Shown in pieces: positions 36,134 to 44,687 of a stretch of 64,000 bases of DNA. Every line of letters begins with the position of its first letter. Position 1 is the first letter of the stretch. The translations under genes and the position numbers were made by a program. Origin of the DNA: Deltaproteobacteria bacterium. Lineage in GTDB: Bacteria; Desulfobacterota; Desulfobacteria; Desulfobacterales; Desulfobacteraceae. The stretch spans positions 1 to 64,000 of the forward strand of contig JAADHV010000067.1 in assembly GCA_013151635.1 (NCBI GenBank), written 5' to 3'. The notes beneath the pieces are model-generated. The model was not told the DNA's origin. It did not search any database and worked only from the letters and a program-made list of their open reading frames with translations.

Positions 36134-36439
36134 TCAAAGGGCAATCACTGAATTATCAACACCGGGAAACGGGGAGGGCAGATATGCGTCCGCACTTTCA
36201 TCATTCATCCATTTTTCACCATCTACAAGATATCTGAACTGGTAAGCCTTGTCTTTATCAAGGTCAATAGTATACGAAAAATTACCATTTTTGAGTTTTT
36301 TCATTGAAGGCGCTTTAACATCCCAGTTGTTGAATTCACCTATAATTTTTATACTCCTGGCAGGTCCGACATCCTTTTTCAGAACTTTGAAGGTGACTTT
36401 GCAGACAGGTTTTGTTTTTAAATATTTTTTTGTAAACAT
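36134..36439 (-). CDS. Small stand-alone CBM48 / glycogen-binding domain protein
   Basis: 101 residues from MFTKKYLKTKPVCKVTF. The start at 36439 is selected because GGAGG lies 6 nt upstream (GGAGGAAAAAATG), whereas the ATG 12 nt earlier overlaps this Shine-Dalgarno. The sequence is an AMPK-beta/isoamylase N-terminal type carbohydrate-binding domain: IIGEFNNWDVKAPSMKKLKNG, FSYTIDLDKDKAYQFRYLVDG, WMNDESADAYLPSPFPGVDNSVI. There is no catalytic domain. It may tether a protein to glycogen or act as a small regulator. It stands alone, far from glycogen genes. Confidence 0.85.
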   Translation of the reverse strand: MFTKKYLKTKPVCKVTFKVLKKDVGPARSIKIIGEFNNWDVKAPSMKKLKNGNFSYTIDLDKDKAYQFRYLVDGEKWMNDESADAYLPSPFPGVDNSVIAL

Positions 36440-36627
36440 TTTTTCCTCCATGAGGGTTGTCTATATATTTAGCAAGGATTCCATGAGTTTACGGTTGATT
36501 TTAGTATTCTAGAACGGTTTTTAGGATGGTGTCAAGGAAAAGCTCAAATACTTGCCAATAAATCAGTATATTGCTATACCCTGTATTTTGGTGTGCTAAA
36601 TTATGTTGAAAATATAGGATTTACAAA

Positions 36628-37266
36628 TTGGACAGCAATACAAAAGGCAAATTTATTGTTTTTGAAGGCATTGACGGATCTGGGAAAACCACCCAGATAG
36701 AAAAGGTATCAAAACGGATTGAATCCTTTAATTATAAGGTCTATCCGACATTTGAGCCCACTGACGGGCCTATCGGTTCATTGATCCGGCAGATGCTTTC
36801 AGGAAAAATTTCAACAGATCAAAGGACTATTGCATCCCTTTTTGCAGCAGACAGGACAGATCACCTGGTGAATAAAGAAAACGGGATCCGTTTGAAAGTT
36901 GACCAAGGCGAGATCGTATTATGTGACAGGTACTATTTTTCATCCTATGCATATCATGCCCAGTATATTGATATGGAATGGGTGATCCATGCCAATTTAC
37001 TGAACGCTAAGATTTTGAAACCGGATTTAACAATTTTTATTGATGTAGACCCTGCAAAATGTTTTGAAAGAATAAAAAAAAGCCGTACAAATTTTGAAAT
37101 GTATGAGAAGATAGATATCATGAAAAAGGTAAGAGCAAATTATTTTAAAGCTTTTGATGTATTAAGGGACTCTGAGAAAATTGTCGTCATTGATGGAAAT
37201 GCCAGCGTGGAAAAAGTGGAAGATGCGATATTAAATGAAGTCAGGAATATATCTCAGATAGGGTGA
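36628..37266 (+). CDS. tmk: Thymidylate kinase
   Basis: 212 residues from a TTG start, with AGGAT 8 nt upstream. P-loop FEGIDGSGKTTQ, the DR(Y/H) motif LCDRYYFSSYAY, FEPTDGPIGSLIR and a LID region around KSRTNFEMYEKID identify dTMP kinase, which makes dTDP for DNA synthesis. The LID lacks the arginine-rich form of E. coli Tmk. It is the first gene of a small operon with DUF3842 (28-nt gap) and cooT. Confidence 0.9.
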   Translation: MDSNTKGKFIVFEGIDGSGKTTQIEKVSKRIESFNYKVYPTFEPTDGPIGSLIRQMLSGKISTDQRTIASLFAADRTDHLVNKENGIRLKVDQGEIVLCDRYYFSSYAYHAQYIDMEWVIHANLLNAKILKPDLTIFIDVDPAKCFERIKKSRTNFEMYEKIDIMKKVRANYFKAFDVLRDSEKIVVIDGNASVEKVEDAILNEVRNISQIG

Positions 37267-37294
37267 ATAAAAAATTTAAAGGCAAATAACAGGT

Positions 37295-37720
37295 ATGGGA
37301 GTAAATAATCAAAAAATTATTTGTGTTATTGATGGACAGGGGGGCGGAATCGGGTCTACCATTATTAAAAAGCTCAAAGAACGATTTGGAGAAAAAATAT
37401 TGGTTCTGGCTCTTGGAACCAATGCCATTGCCACGGCCCAGATGCTTAAGGCAAGAGCAAACAAGGGGGCTTCCGGCAGTAATGCAATTGTCCGGACCGT
37501 AAAAAAAGCAGATGTTGTGATAGGGCCTGTGGGGATTATAATGCCCCATGCAATGATGGGGGAGGTGACTCCTTTAATGGCCGAAGCCGTATCTTCTGCC
37601 GATGCAAAAAAGATTCTTCTGCCATTGACACAGGAAAATCTTGAAATTGTCGGGGTGAGCAGTCTGCCCCTGCCGCAACTTGTGGATGAACTATTGGATA
37701 AACATTTATCTTTTTTATAA
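37295..37720 (+). CDS. DUF3842 family protein
   Basis: 141 residues with a Rossmann-like start (IICVIDGQGGGIGSTIIKKL) and the conserved LALGTNAIATAQMLKARANKGASGSNAI and VVIGPVGIIMPHAMMGEVTP blocks of DUF3842. The biochemical role is unknown. The glycine-rich loop suggests nucleotide binding. It is followed after 21 nt by a CooT-like gene, so both probably form one operon. Confidence 0.8.
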   Translation: MGVNNQKIICVIDGQGGGIGSTIIKKLKERFGEKILVLALGTNAIATAQMLKARANKGASGSNAIVRTVKKADVVIGPVGIIMPHAMMGEVTPLMAEAVSSADAKKILLPLTQENLEIVGVSSLPLPQLVDELLDKHLSFL

Positions 37721-37741
37721 TATACGAGGAGTGATGGTCTT

Positions 37742-37927
37742 ATGTGTGAAGCAAATGCATATTTACTTGAAAACGACAATGAAGTACTTTTAATGGAAGC
37801 TGTTGACAAGGTCGAACCGGATGAAGACGGTATCCGCCTTGTTTCCATATTTGGCGAACAAAAATTTATTAAAGGCCGTATCCACTCATTATCGCTGGTG
37901 GACCACAAGGTTTATATAAAACAATAA
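37742..37927 (+). CDS. cooT: CooT-family nickel-binding protein
   Basis: 61 residues. The MC start (Cys2 binds Ni(II) in CooT), ANAYLLENDNEVLLMEAVDKVEPDEDGIRL and the final VYIK strand fit the CooT/COG1532 family, SH3-like nickel-binding proteins found beside carbon monoxide dehydrogenase maturation genes in other organisms. Here no CODH gene lies in the window, so the target enzyme is unknown. GAGGAGTGATGG upstream provides the ribosome binding site. Confidence 0.8.
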   Translation: MCEANAYLLENDNEVLLMEAVDKVEPDEDGIRLVSIFGEQKFIKGRIHSLSLVDHKVYIKQ

Positions 37928-37940
37928 AAAAATTACCATG

Positions 37941-37986
37941 AAAAAAGGTTAATCATTGCATGCTGTTTTAATGATTAACCTTTTTT
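37941..37986. terminator. Bidirectional terminator between cooT and nfnB
   Basis: AAAAAAGGTTAATCATT (37941-37957) and AATGATTAACCTTTTTT (37970-37986) form a perfect 17-bp stem with a 12-nt loop. The A and T tails serve as T runs on both strands. It sits between convergent operons. Confidence 0.9.
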
Positions 37987-38006
37987 TATAATATTTTTAT
38001 GGATGA

Positions 38007-39419
38007 TTACCAGCCTCTTGCAAGGTAATCGTGCATTGAAGTGGCACAAGTCCTTCCTGCACCCATGGCCAGGATCACCGTTGCAGCCCCGGTTACGATA
38101 TCTCCTCCTGCCCAGACCCCTTTTTTGGATGTTTTGCCGGTTTCAGGATCGGCAATAATATTCCCCCATCTGTTCAGGGCAATATCAGGCGTAGAATTTG
38201 TCAAAAGGGGGTTGGCATTTGACCCTACTGATACAACAACAAGATCGCAGTCAATTTTGAATTCCGAGCCTTCGATGGGTATGGGTCTCCTTCTGCCGGA
38301 TGCATCTGGTTCGCCAAGTTCCATTTTAAGGCATTCCATTCCTGTGAGCCGGCCATTCTCATCTCCAAAGAATTGAGTAGGATTTGTAAGCAGGACAAAT
38401 TCAATTTTTTCCTGTTCGGCATGGTGCAGTTCTTCCACCCTTGCCGGCATTTCGTCCCTGGATCTCCTGTATACAATTTTTACGGACCGGGCGCCAAGCC
38501 GCATGGCAGTTCTTGCCGAGTCCATGGCAACATTGCCCGCACCAAGTACAACGACATTTTTACCCCGGGCAATGGGCGTGTCATATTCAGGGAAGAGATA
38601 CCCTTTCATTAGATTTGTACGGGTCAGGTATTCATTGGCTGAATAGACGCCGATCAGGTTTTCACCCTTAAGATTCATGAATCTTGGCAAGCCCGCACCC
38701 ACCCCGATATATGCTGCATCATAGCCTTCTTCAAAAAGTTCATCAATGGTGACGGAAGCTCCGACAACAGAGTTGCATTCAATTTTTGCACCCATTTTTC
38801 CAAGTGTGGCAACTTCTGAAGCAACAATTTCTTTTGGAAGCCTGAATTCAGGGATTCCATAAACCAGAACACCGCCGGGTTTGTGGAAGGCTTCAAAAAT
38901 AGTGACATCGTGTCCTTTAAGTAAAAGGTCTCCTGAAACAGTAAGGCTGGAAGGGCCCGAACCTATGACAGCCACTTTTTTGCCGGTCTTTTCTGCAACA
39001 ACCGGGATTTCTCCGGAACCGTTTTTCCGTTCATAGTCAGCTGCAAATTTTTCAAGATATCCAATGGCGACCGGAGTACCTTTCCTACCCAGAATGCATT
39101 TGCCTTCACACTGGTCCTCCTGAGGGCAGACGCGTCCGCATACAGCCGGAAGTGCATTTTTTTCCCATAGTTTTTTTGCAGCCCCTGAAAAATTATTTTC
39201 AGCAATTAATTTTATAAACTCGGGTATTTTAACGGAAACCGGGCATCCTTCAACGCATGAGGGCTTTTTGCACTGAAGGCATCTTGAAGCCTCGGTCACG
39301 GCCATTTCCTCAGTCAGGCCCAGGGGGACTTCTTCAAAATTTCTTCTCCTTACATCAGGATCCTGTTCCGGCATTATTGCCCTGGGTACTTTTACTTTTT
39401 TTGGTTTTTTATCTGCCAT
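38007..39419 (-). CDS. nfnB: NADH-dependent ferredoxin:NADP+ oxidoreductase subunit B
   Basis: 470 residues, homologous to the glutamate synthase small subunit. N-terminal cysteine motifs (CLQCKKPSCVEGCPV, CGRVCPQEDQCEGKC) bind two [4Fe-4S] clusters; next come FAD- and NAD(P)-binding Rossmann motifs (VAVIGSGPSSLTVSG, VVLGAGNVAMDSAR) and a closing GGDIVTGAATVILAMGAGR. Next to nfnA this is the NfnAB electron-bifurcating transhydrogenase coupling NADPH to NADH and ferredoxin. GGAGG lies 7 nt before the ATG. No glutamate synthase large subunit is present, which argues against GltD. Confidence 0.92.
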   Translation of the reverse strand: MADKKPKKVKVPRAIMPEQDPDVRRRNFEEVPLGLTEEMAVTEASRCLQCKKPSCVEGCPVSVKIPEFIKLIAENNFSGAAKKLWEKNALPAVCGRVCPQEDQCEGKCILGRKGTPVAIGYLEKFAADYERKNGSGEIPVVAEKTGKKVAVIGSGPSSLTVSGDLLLKGHDVTIFEAFHKPGGVLVYGIPEFRLPKEIVASEVATLGKMGAKIECNSVVGASVTIDELFEEGYDAAYIGVGAGLPRFMNLKGENLIGVYSANEYLTRTNLMKGYLFPEYDTPIARGKNVVVLGAGNVAMDSARTAMRLGARSVKIVYRRSRDEMPARVEELHHAEQEKIEFVLLTNPTQFFGDENGRLTGMECLKMELGEPDASGRRRPIPIEGSEFKIDCDLVVVSVGSNANPLLTNSTPDIALNRWGNIIADPETGKTSKKGVWAGGDIVTGAATVILAMGAGRTCATSMHDYLARGW

Positions 39420-39458
39420 TTATTCCTCCATATATACAAGCATAACTGTATATTTTTT

Positions 39459-40289
39459 TTAAGCTTTGCATTTTTCATAGGCTTCCAGGCTTTTTTTCTC
39501 ATCATCAAGGTAAGAAGCAAGGCGTTTGGCCAGTTCATCAAAGTCTACTTTGTGTGCATCAAATTCAGGGCCATCCACGCAGGCAAATTTTGTTTCATTG
39601 CCTATGGTCACACGGCAGCAGCCACACATGCCTGTTCCGTCCACCATAATGGGATTAAGGCTGACAAGTGTTTTTACATTTTTTTCCTTGGTGATCAGGC
39701 TGCAGAATTTCATCATGGGTATGGGGCCTATGGCAACAACAAGGTCAATATCTTCATTTTCCAGGACACCTTTTAATACATCAGTTACAAATCCGTGGTG
39801 GCCGTGGGAACCATCATCCGTACAAATATGAAAATTATTGGATGCTGCCCTCATTTCTTCTTCCATGATCAAAAGATCATAGGATCTGGAACCCAATATG
39901 GTTGTTACTTCATTGCCTGCTTCCTTAAGCGCCTTGGTGATGGGATGAAGAACCGCAATTCCGGTTCCGCCGCCGACGCAGACCACTTTGCCGACTTTTT
40001 CAATATGGGTCGGTGTCCCAAGGGGACCAATGAGCGCATAATACTCATCGCCAACCTTTAAATCTTTAAACCTGGCTGTGGATTTTCCAACAACCATGTA
40101 AATGATTGTAATAGTGCCTTTGTCCGGGTTTGTATCTGCCATTGTTAAAGGAATACGCTCGCCTGTTTCATCAGCCTGAAGTATCACAAATTGACCTGGT
40201 TTGGCTTTCTGCGATATGCGGGGTGCGTCAATCTCGTTTAGAATAATGGTTCCTTGAGCCATTTCTTCACGATTTACAATTTTTGCCAT
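39459..40289 (-). CDS. nfnA: NADH-dependent ferredoxin:NADP+ oxidoreductase subunit A
   Basis: 276 residues resembling the dihydroorotate dehydrogenase electron-transfer subunit (PyrK): a FAD-binding barrel (ETGERIPLTMADTNPDKG), an NAD-binding domain (VVCVGGGTGIAVLHPITKAL) and a C-terminal [2Fe-2S] cysteine set (MVDGTGMCGCCRVTIG, then C in FACVDGPEFD). Together with nfnB it forms the NfnAB complex. The gap to nfnB is 39 nt. AGGAGG precedes the ATG. It is divergent from hmcA. Confidence 0.92.
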   Translation of the reverse strand: MAKIVNREEMAQGTIILNEIDAPRISQKAKPGQFVILQADETGERIPLTMADTNPDKGTITIIYMVVGKSTARFKDLKVGDEYYALIGPLGTPTHIEKVGKVVCVGGGTGIAVLHPITKALKEAGNEVTTILGSRSYDLLIMEEEMRAASNNFHICTDDGSHGHHGFVTDVLKGVLENEDIDLVVAIGPIPMMKFCSLITKEKNVKTLVSLNPIMVDGTGMCGCCRVTIGNETKFACVDGPEFDAHKVDFDELAKRLASYLDDEKKSLEAYEKCKA

Positions 40290-40655
40290 TACCTTCCTCC
40301 TGTTCTATATATCCAAATATACTAGCCAGCATCCAGCTGAAAAATTCAATTCAGTTTATGCTTTTAAATAAAAAAAATAATAATAGCCTGAAATATTCAA
40401 TGAAATCAAGGAGAAAAGACAATTAAACCCAGGGATTAAAAGGGTATCGTTTTTTCACCAGAAGAACATTGGCTGTCTGGTTTTTACGTCAAACTTGATT
40501 CTGTTGTAACGTCCTTAAATAATAAGGTTTTCCCGGTTTTGTTGATAACCGTAATTTTCAGTTGACTTATTCCTATGAAAATAGTAGGAATATACCCGAT
40601 TAATTTAGTTGGGTATATTGGAATCGAGTTTAAAAATCAATCAGGGGATTGGACC
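40290..40655. other. 366-bp divergent control region between nfnA and hmcA
   Basis: No open reading frame with support. The part near nfnA is AT-rich with the good nfnA ribosome binding site. The right part (40562-40617) holds a TTGACT box and two dyads described separately. Between them nothing recognisable was found. An open upstream extension of the hmcA frame to 40575 overlaps this control region and lacks a signal peptide, so it is not taken as coding. Confidence 0.7.
40562..40617 (+). promoter_or_regulatory. Candidate hmc promoter with two dyad operators
   Basis: TTGACT (40562-40567) is spaced 17 bp from TAGGAA (40585-40590), a possible sigma-70 pair. Dyad 1: ATTCCTA (40569-40575) and TAGGAAT (40585-40591), 9-bp spacer. 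Dyad 2: TATACCC (40591-40597) and GGGTATA (40611-40617), 13-bp spacer, of the ATACCC-n13-GGGTAT form seen for Rrf2/IscR-type sites. Both overlap the -35/-10/start region. The likely binder is the Rrf2 protein encoded at 46849. Confidence 0.55.
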
Positions 40656-42218
40656 ATGTTAAAAGTTAAATCATTTCAGCTGATGTTTTTTGCGATGATT
40701 GTCTTGTTCATTTTGTTTCCCTCCACAGGGCAAACCAGTACGAAAAATATTGAGAATGACAAAAGACCGGATCGCATTACCATTCAGCTTGGAGCCGGGT
40801 TGAGCAAAAATGAAATGCCGGCTGTGGGTTTTATGCATGACCTTCACACCCAGGCACTTGATGGCAAGTGCGAAACATGTCACCTTGAAAAAGAGAATGC
40901 TTTAGTCTTTAAATTTAAAAGGATTGAAGAAAAGCCATCCATGGATTCGTATCATGACAAATGTATTGCCTGCCATGTCAAGAAAAAAGCATCCAATGAA
41001 ATTGCAGGACCAACTGCTGCCGAATGCAGAACCTGCCATACCACGAGGAGAGGGGTTTCATCATGGAAGGCAATTAAATTTGACAAATCTTTGCATTTTA
41101 CCCATGAAAGTTCAGACCGGATCAAGGGTATGGAAGCGTCAGACAAGGATAATTGCAGCCGCTGCCACCATCAATATAATGAAAAAACAAAAGAAATTTT
41201 TTATGCCAAAGGTAAAGAAGAATCCTGTTTTTACTGCCATAAGCCTGTTGAACAAAATACCATAAGCCCCATTAGGGAGGCTGCCCATGATTCCTGTGTT
41301 AAATGCCATCAAACTTTTAAAGCCCAAAATATTACAGCAGGCCCTGTAACCTGTGGTGGCTGCCATGAAAAAGAAAACCAGCAAAAGATAAAAAAACTTG
41401 CGGATATACCAAGGATGAAACGAAATCAGCCGGATGAAGTTGTCATTACAGGCTGGAAAACCGGCAGTAAGACCACAAAAAATTATATGAACGCCGTGGC
41501 TTTTAATCACAAGTCCCATGAAGTACAGGCTGAAACCTGTAAAACCTGCCACCATGAGACATTGAAAAAATGTAATGACTGCCACGGAACCCGTGGAGGT
41601 AAAGCAAAAGGTGGATTTATAAGCCTTGGGCAGGCCATGCACAAACAGGACAGCAAAAGAAGCTGTGTCGGCTGTCACAGGGAATATACAAAAAGTCCTG
41701 ATTGTGCCGGCTGCCATTTTAAGGCACCAGCCGTAAAAGATAATTCTGATTCCTGCAAGACATGCCACAGTGTAAAGAAGGCCCAAGCGCAGTCAATGGA
41801 ACCTGCTGAACTTGCAAAAATGACGTTAGCAGGTGTTTTTTCAAAATATAAGCCTGTTCCGGTGGATAAGATTCCTGAAAAAGTTGTTATAGATGTGCTG
41901 TCAAGCAGTTATAAGGGCAGTTCGTTCCCGCACCGTAAAGTTGTTCTGGCAATTGCAAAGAGAGTTGAAAAGAGCCGTTTGGCCAAGGCGTTTCACAAGG
42001 ATCAGACAGCACTTTGCATGGGGTGCCACCACAAAAGCCCCAAAACACTGGAACCGCCCGAATGCGCCTCCTGCCACAGCAGGAAAGGCCCTGCCCCGGA
42101 TGGCAGGCCCGGTTTAAAAGGGGCGTACCACGGATTGTGTATAACCTGCCACCAGAAAATGGAAGTGAAATCCGTGGCAGCAACAGACTGCGCTAAATGT
42201 CATGAAGAAAAGAAATAG
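40656..42218 (+). CDS. hmcA: 16-heme high-molecular-weight cytochrome c HmcA
   Basis: 520 residues from MLKVKSFQLM. This start has AGGGGAT upstream and gives a clean signal peptide (MFFAMIVLFILFPSTGQT), unlike the longer frame. Exactly sixteen CxxCH heme-binding motifs are present (for example CETCH, CIACH, CSRCH, CFYCH, CMGCH, CAKCH), equal to Desulfovibrio HmcA. Extra histidines (HHQ, HHE, HHK) suit bis-His ligation. It is a periplasmic electron-transfer protein that accepts electrons from hydrogenase or cytochrome c3 and passes them to the membrane subunits HmcBCDEF. It begins the six-gene hmc operon. Confidence 0.93.
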   Translation: MLKVKSFQLMFFAMIVLFILFPSTGQTSTKNIENDKRPDRITIQLGAGLSKNEMPAVGFMHDLHTQALDGKCETCHLEKENALVFKFKRIEEKPSMDSYHDKCIACHVKKKASNEIAGPTAAECRTCHTTRRGVSSWKAIKFDKSLHFTHESSDRIKGMEASDKDNCSRCHHQYNEKTKEIFYAKGKEESCFYCHKPVEQNTISPIREAAHDSCVKCHQTFKAQNITAGPVTCGGCHEKENQQKIKKLADIPRMKRNQPDEVVITGWKTGSKTTKNYMNAVAFNHKSHEVQAETCKTCHHETLKKCNDCHGTRGGKAKGGFISLGQAMHKQDSKRSCVGCHREYTKSPDCAGCHFKAPAVKDNSDSCKTCHSVKKAQAQSMEPAELAKMTLAGVFSKYKPVPVDKIPEKVVIDVLSSSYKGSSFPHRKVVLAIAKRVEKSRLAKAFHKDQTALCMGCHHKSPKTLEPPECASCHSRKGPAPDGRPGLKGAYHGLCITCHQKMEVKSVAATDCAKCHEEKK

Positions 42219-42252
42219 AATATTCAAAGGATATAAATAAAAGGGTATAATT

Positions 42253-43332
42253 ATGGCTATTTCTCGTAGAAAGTTTTTGGCCTCGATAGGAGCGGCTATC
42301 GGCGCCGGCACATCTGGCGCCCTGACAAATGCTTATGGTGCCACAAATAAACATTTCAAGGGATATCCCCAGAGTTTTGGAGTGCTGCATGACACAACCA
42401 GATGTATTGGTTGCAGGAAATGTGAACAGGCCTGTAATGAAGTCAACAAGCTTGATAAACCTGAAAAAGCGTTTGACGACCTGAGTGTCCTGGATCAAAA
42501 AAGGAGGACCAAAGAAAATGCCTATACCGTGGTAAATAAGTTTAAAGGCAAATTCGACGTTTTCGCTAAAAAACAGTGTAACCACTGTCAGGAGCCGGCA
42601 TGCGCATCTGCCTGCTTTGTAAAGGCACTGAAAAAAGATAAAACAGGTGCAGTTGTTTATGACGAATCCCTTTGCGTGGGGTGTCGTTACTGCATGGTCG
42701 CCTGCCCTTTTAATATTCCTGCATATACATACAATGATCCTATAACACCAAAAGTAACTAAGTGTACCATGTGTCTTCCCAGGATCCGTGAAGGCAAACT
42801 TCCCGGCTGTGTTGAGATCTGTCCGAGAGAGGCGCTTGTTTTCGGGAAAAGAAAAGATCTTTTAAAAATTGCCTGGAAAAGGATTTATAAAAACCCGGAC
42901 CATTATATTGAGCATGTTTACGGCGAGCATGAAATGGGGGGAACAAGCTGGCTTTACCTTTCTTCCGTGCCTTTTGAACAGATCGGCATGTCAGAAGACT
43001 TAGGCGTTACCCCTGCTCCGAAATTTACTTCCGGGGCGCTTGGGACAGTGCCGATGGTTGTCGGACTCTGGCCGGTTCTTTTAACAGGGGTTTATGCGAT
43101 TTCAAAAAGAAAAGAAAAAATTGCAAATGAAGAAAAAAAGGAAGCAGTACAAAAAGCTAATGATCTTGCACTAAATGAAATGAACAACCAGCTTTTACAG
43201 CAGAAAAACCAAATGACAAAAGAAAAAGAGGCAGCTATCCGGAACGAAGTTGCAAAAGCCCTTGAAAAAGCGGCCAAAAAGGCTGAAGAAGATGCCAAAG
43301 CTGCTGACGATGCCGGGAAAGAGGAGGAATAA
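42253..43332 (+). CDS. hmcB: Hmc complex iron-sulfur subunit HmcB
   Basis: 359 residues. A Tat-type signal ([21 protein letters not shown]) is followed by ferredoxin motifs binding four [4Fe-4S] clusters: [37 protein letters not shown], and [23 protein letters not shown]-terminal membrane segment ([19 protein letters not shown], about 260-280) precedes a charged coiled-coil tail of 75 residues. It passes electrons between HmcA and the NrfD-like HmcC. The stop codon abuts the hmcC start, so translation is coupled. Confidence 0.9.
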   Translation: MAISRRKFLASIGAAIGAGTSGALTNAYGATNKHFKGYPQSFGVLHDTTRCIGCRKCEQACNEVNKLDKPEKAFDDLSVLDQKRRTKENAYTVVNKFKGKFDVFAKKQCNHCQEPACASACFVKALKKDKTGAVVYDESLCVGCRYCMVACPFNIPAYTYNDPITPKVTKCTMCLPRIREGKLPGCVEICPREALVFGKRKDLLKIAWKRIYKNPDHYIEHVYGEHEMGGTSWLYLSSVPFEQIGMSEDLGVTPAPKFTSGALGTVPMVVGLWPVLLTGVYAISKRKEKIANEEKKEAVQKANDLALNEMNNQLLQQKNQMTKEKEAAIRNEVAKALEKAAKKAEEDAKAADDAGKEEE

Positions 43333-44505
43333 ATGGGATCTGAAAAAACAATTGCTCAAAAGCAATTTGTCACACCCTTTAATGTGGTTGCCGCTATCAT
43401 TATCCTTGTAGGACTTGTCATCACCGTTCTCAGGTTCACAAAAGGGATAGGCGCTGTTACAAATCTTGACAATAATAATCCCTGGGGGCTTTGGATAGGA
43501 TTTGACCTGCTTTGTGGTGTTGCGCTTGCAGCAGGTGGGTATGTTACATCTTCCGCCTGTTATATTTTCGGATTGAAAAAATATCATTCAGCTGTCAGGC
43601 CTGCCATATTAACAGCGTTTTTAGGGTATGCCATGGTGGTATTAGCCCTGAATTACGATGTGGGCCGCCCCTGGAGGTTACCCTACCCGATATTTTATTC
43701 CCAGGGTACGTCTTCTTTGCTGTTTGAAGTGGGCCTTTGCGTGTTTTTATACCTTACAGTCCTGTTTGTTGAATGGACCCCGGCAGCTTTTGAATGGCTC
43801 GGCCTTAAAAAAATCCGTAACTGGGTAGTCAGGCTCACCCTTGTTTTAACTATTTTCGGCGTGATTCTTTCAACCCTTCACCAGTCATCTTTAGGTGCGC
43901 TTTTTTTAATTGCGCCATCCAAACTTCACCCGCTCTGGTATTCAGAATACCTGCATGTCTATTTTTTCATTTCCAGTATTTTTGCAGGCTTGTCCATGGT
44001 TATTTTTGAAAGCTCAATGGCCCATAAATGGCTGCACGACAAGATGGATGAAACGCATCTTGCCGAGGCTGACGGTGTTGTCCTTGGGTTTGGGAAAGCC
44101 GCATCTTTTATAATGATGGGGTATATCGGTATTAAAATTATCGGTATAGCCGTGGATAATAACTGGCATTACCTGACCACGGGATGGGGATTGTGGTTCC
44201 TGGTCGAGCTTATAGGTTTTGTGCTCTTCCCTGCTATTTTGTATAGTGTGGGATCAAGGGAGAAAAACACAAAATTGATAAAGATTGCAGCCATCTGGAC
44301 GATTCTTGGTATCGTGCTTAACCGGCTGAACGTTTCCCTTATTGCATTTAACTGGCGCCTGCCTGCTTCCGAACGTTATTTCCCAAGTTTCATGGAAGTC
44401 TGGACCACAATCTTTATTATTACCATTGGTGTGGTTATTTATAAATTCATTGCAACAAGGATGCCCATTTTATATGAACATCCCGAGTATAAAGAAGATC
44501 ATTAA
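43333..44505 (+). CDS. hmcC: Hmc complex membrane subunit HmcC (NrfD/PsrC family)
   Basis: 390-residue integral membrane protein with about ten helices of the NrfD family, which handles quinone or proton transfer. Characteristic pieces are NPWGLWIGFDLLCGVALAAGGYV, NYDVGRPWRLPYPIFYSQGTSSLLFEVG and STLHQSSLGALFLI. GGAGG precedes the ATG, which directly follows the hmcB stop. It has the usual length of HmcC/DsrP. It is the membrane partner of HmcB. Confidence 0.92.
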   Translation: MGSEKTIAQKQFVTPFNVVAAIIILVGLVITVLRFTKGIGAVTNLDNNNPWGLWIGFDLLCGVALAAGGYVTSSACYIFGLKKYHSAVRPAILTAFLGYAMVVLALNYDVGRPWRLPYPIFYSQGTSSLLFEVGLCVFLYLTVLFVEWTPAAFEWLGLKKIRNWVVRLTLVLTIFGVILSTLHQSSLGALFLIAPSKLHPLWYSEYLHVYFFISSIFAGLSMVIFESSMAHKWLHDKMDETHLAEADGVVLGFGKAASFIMMGYIGIKIIGIAVDNNWHYLTTGWGLWFLVELIGFVLFPAILYSVGSREKNTKLIKIAAIWTILGIVLNRLNVSLIAFNWRLPASERYFPSFMEVWTTIFIITIGVVIYKFIATRMPILYEHPEYKEDH

Positions 44506-44519
44506 AAAAGGAGTACAAC

Positions 44520-44642
44520 ATGGAATTTTTTACTCTCCAGGATTTTATGACATATTCCAAGGGAATAACCTACCTTGTCATGGGCGCCTTCCTGGTCTTT
44601 ATGCCGCTTTTCTGGCTGTACCTCACGGACCGGGATGATTAG
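44520..44642 (+). CDS. hmcD: Small Hmc membrane subunit HmcD
   Basis: 40 residues, MEFFTLQDFMTYSKGITYLV and onward, with one membrane helix (about 15-34) and an acidic C-terminus (DRDD). Too short for the usual gene-size cut-off, but AAAAAAGGAG lies 6 nt before the ATG, the gene fits exactly between hmcC (14-nt gap) and hmcE, and small HmcD proteins occur at this place in Desulfovibrio. Its role is probably to stabilise the membrane module. Confidence 0.88.
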   Translation: MEFFTLQDFMTYSKGITYLVMGAFLVFMPLFWLYLTDRDD

Positions 44643-44687
44643 GTTGAAAATTATAAAATTTAATTTACAAGGAATATGGAGGCTATA

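Noticed and set aside
38007..39419. Glutamate synthase small subunit (gltD)
   Set aside because: The neighbour is a PyrK-like nfnA gene and no large subunit is present; NfnB is the better call.
40575..40655. N-terminal extension of HmcA to the first ATG of the frame
   Set aside because: The extension lies over the dyads and has no signal peptide or Shine-Dalgarno; the ATG at 40656 has both.
41139..41786. 215-codon minus-strand frame inside hmcA
   Set aside because: Cysteine- and phenylalanine-rich mirror of the heme motifs; no ribosome binding site; a shadow of hmcA.
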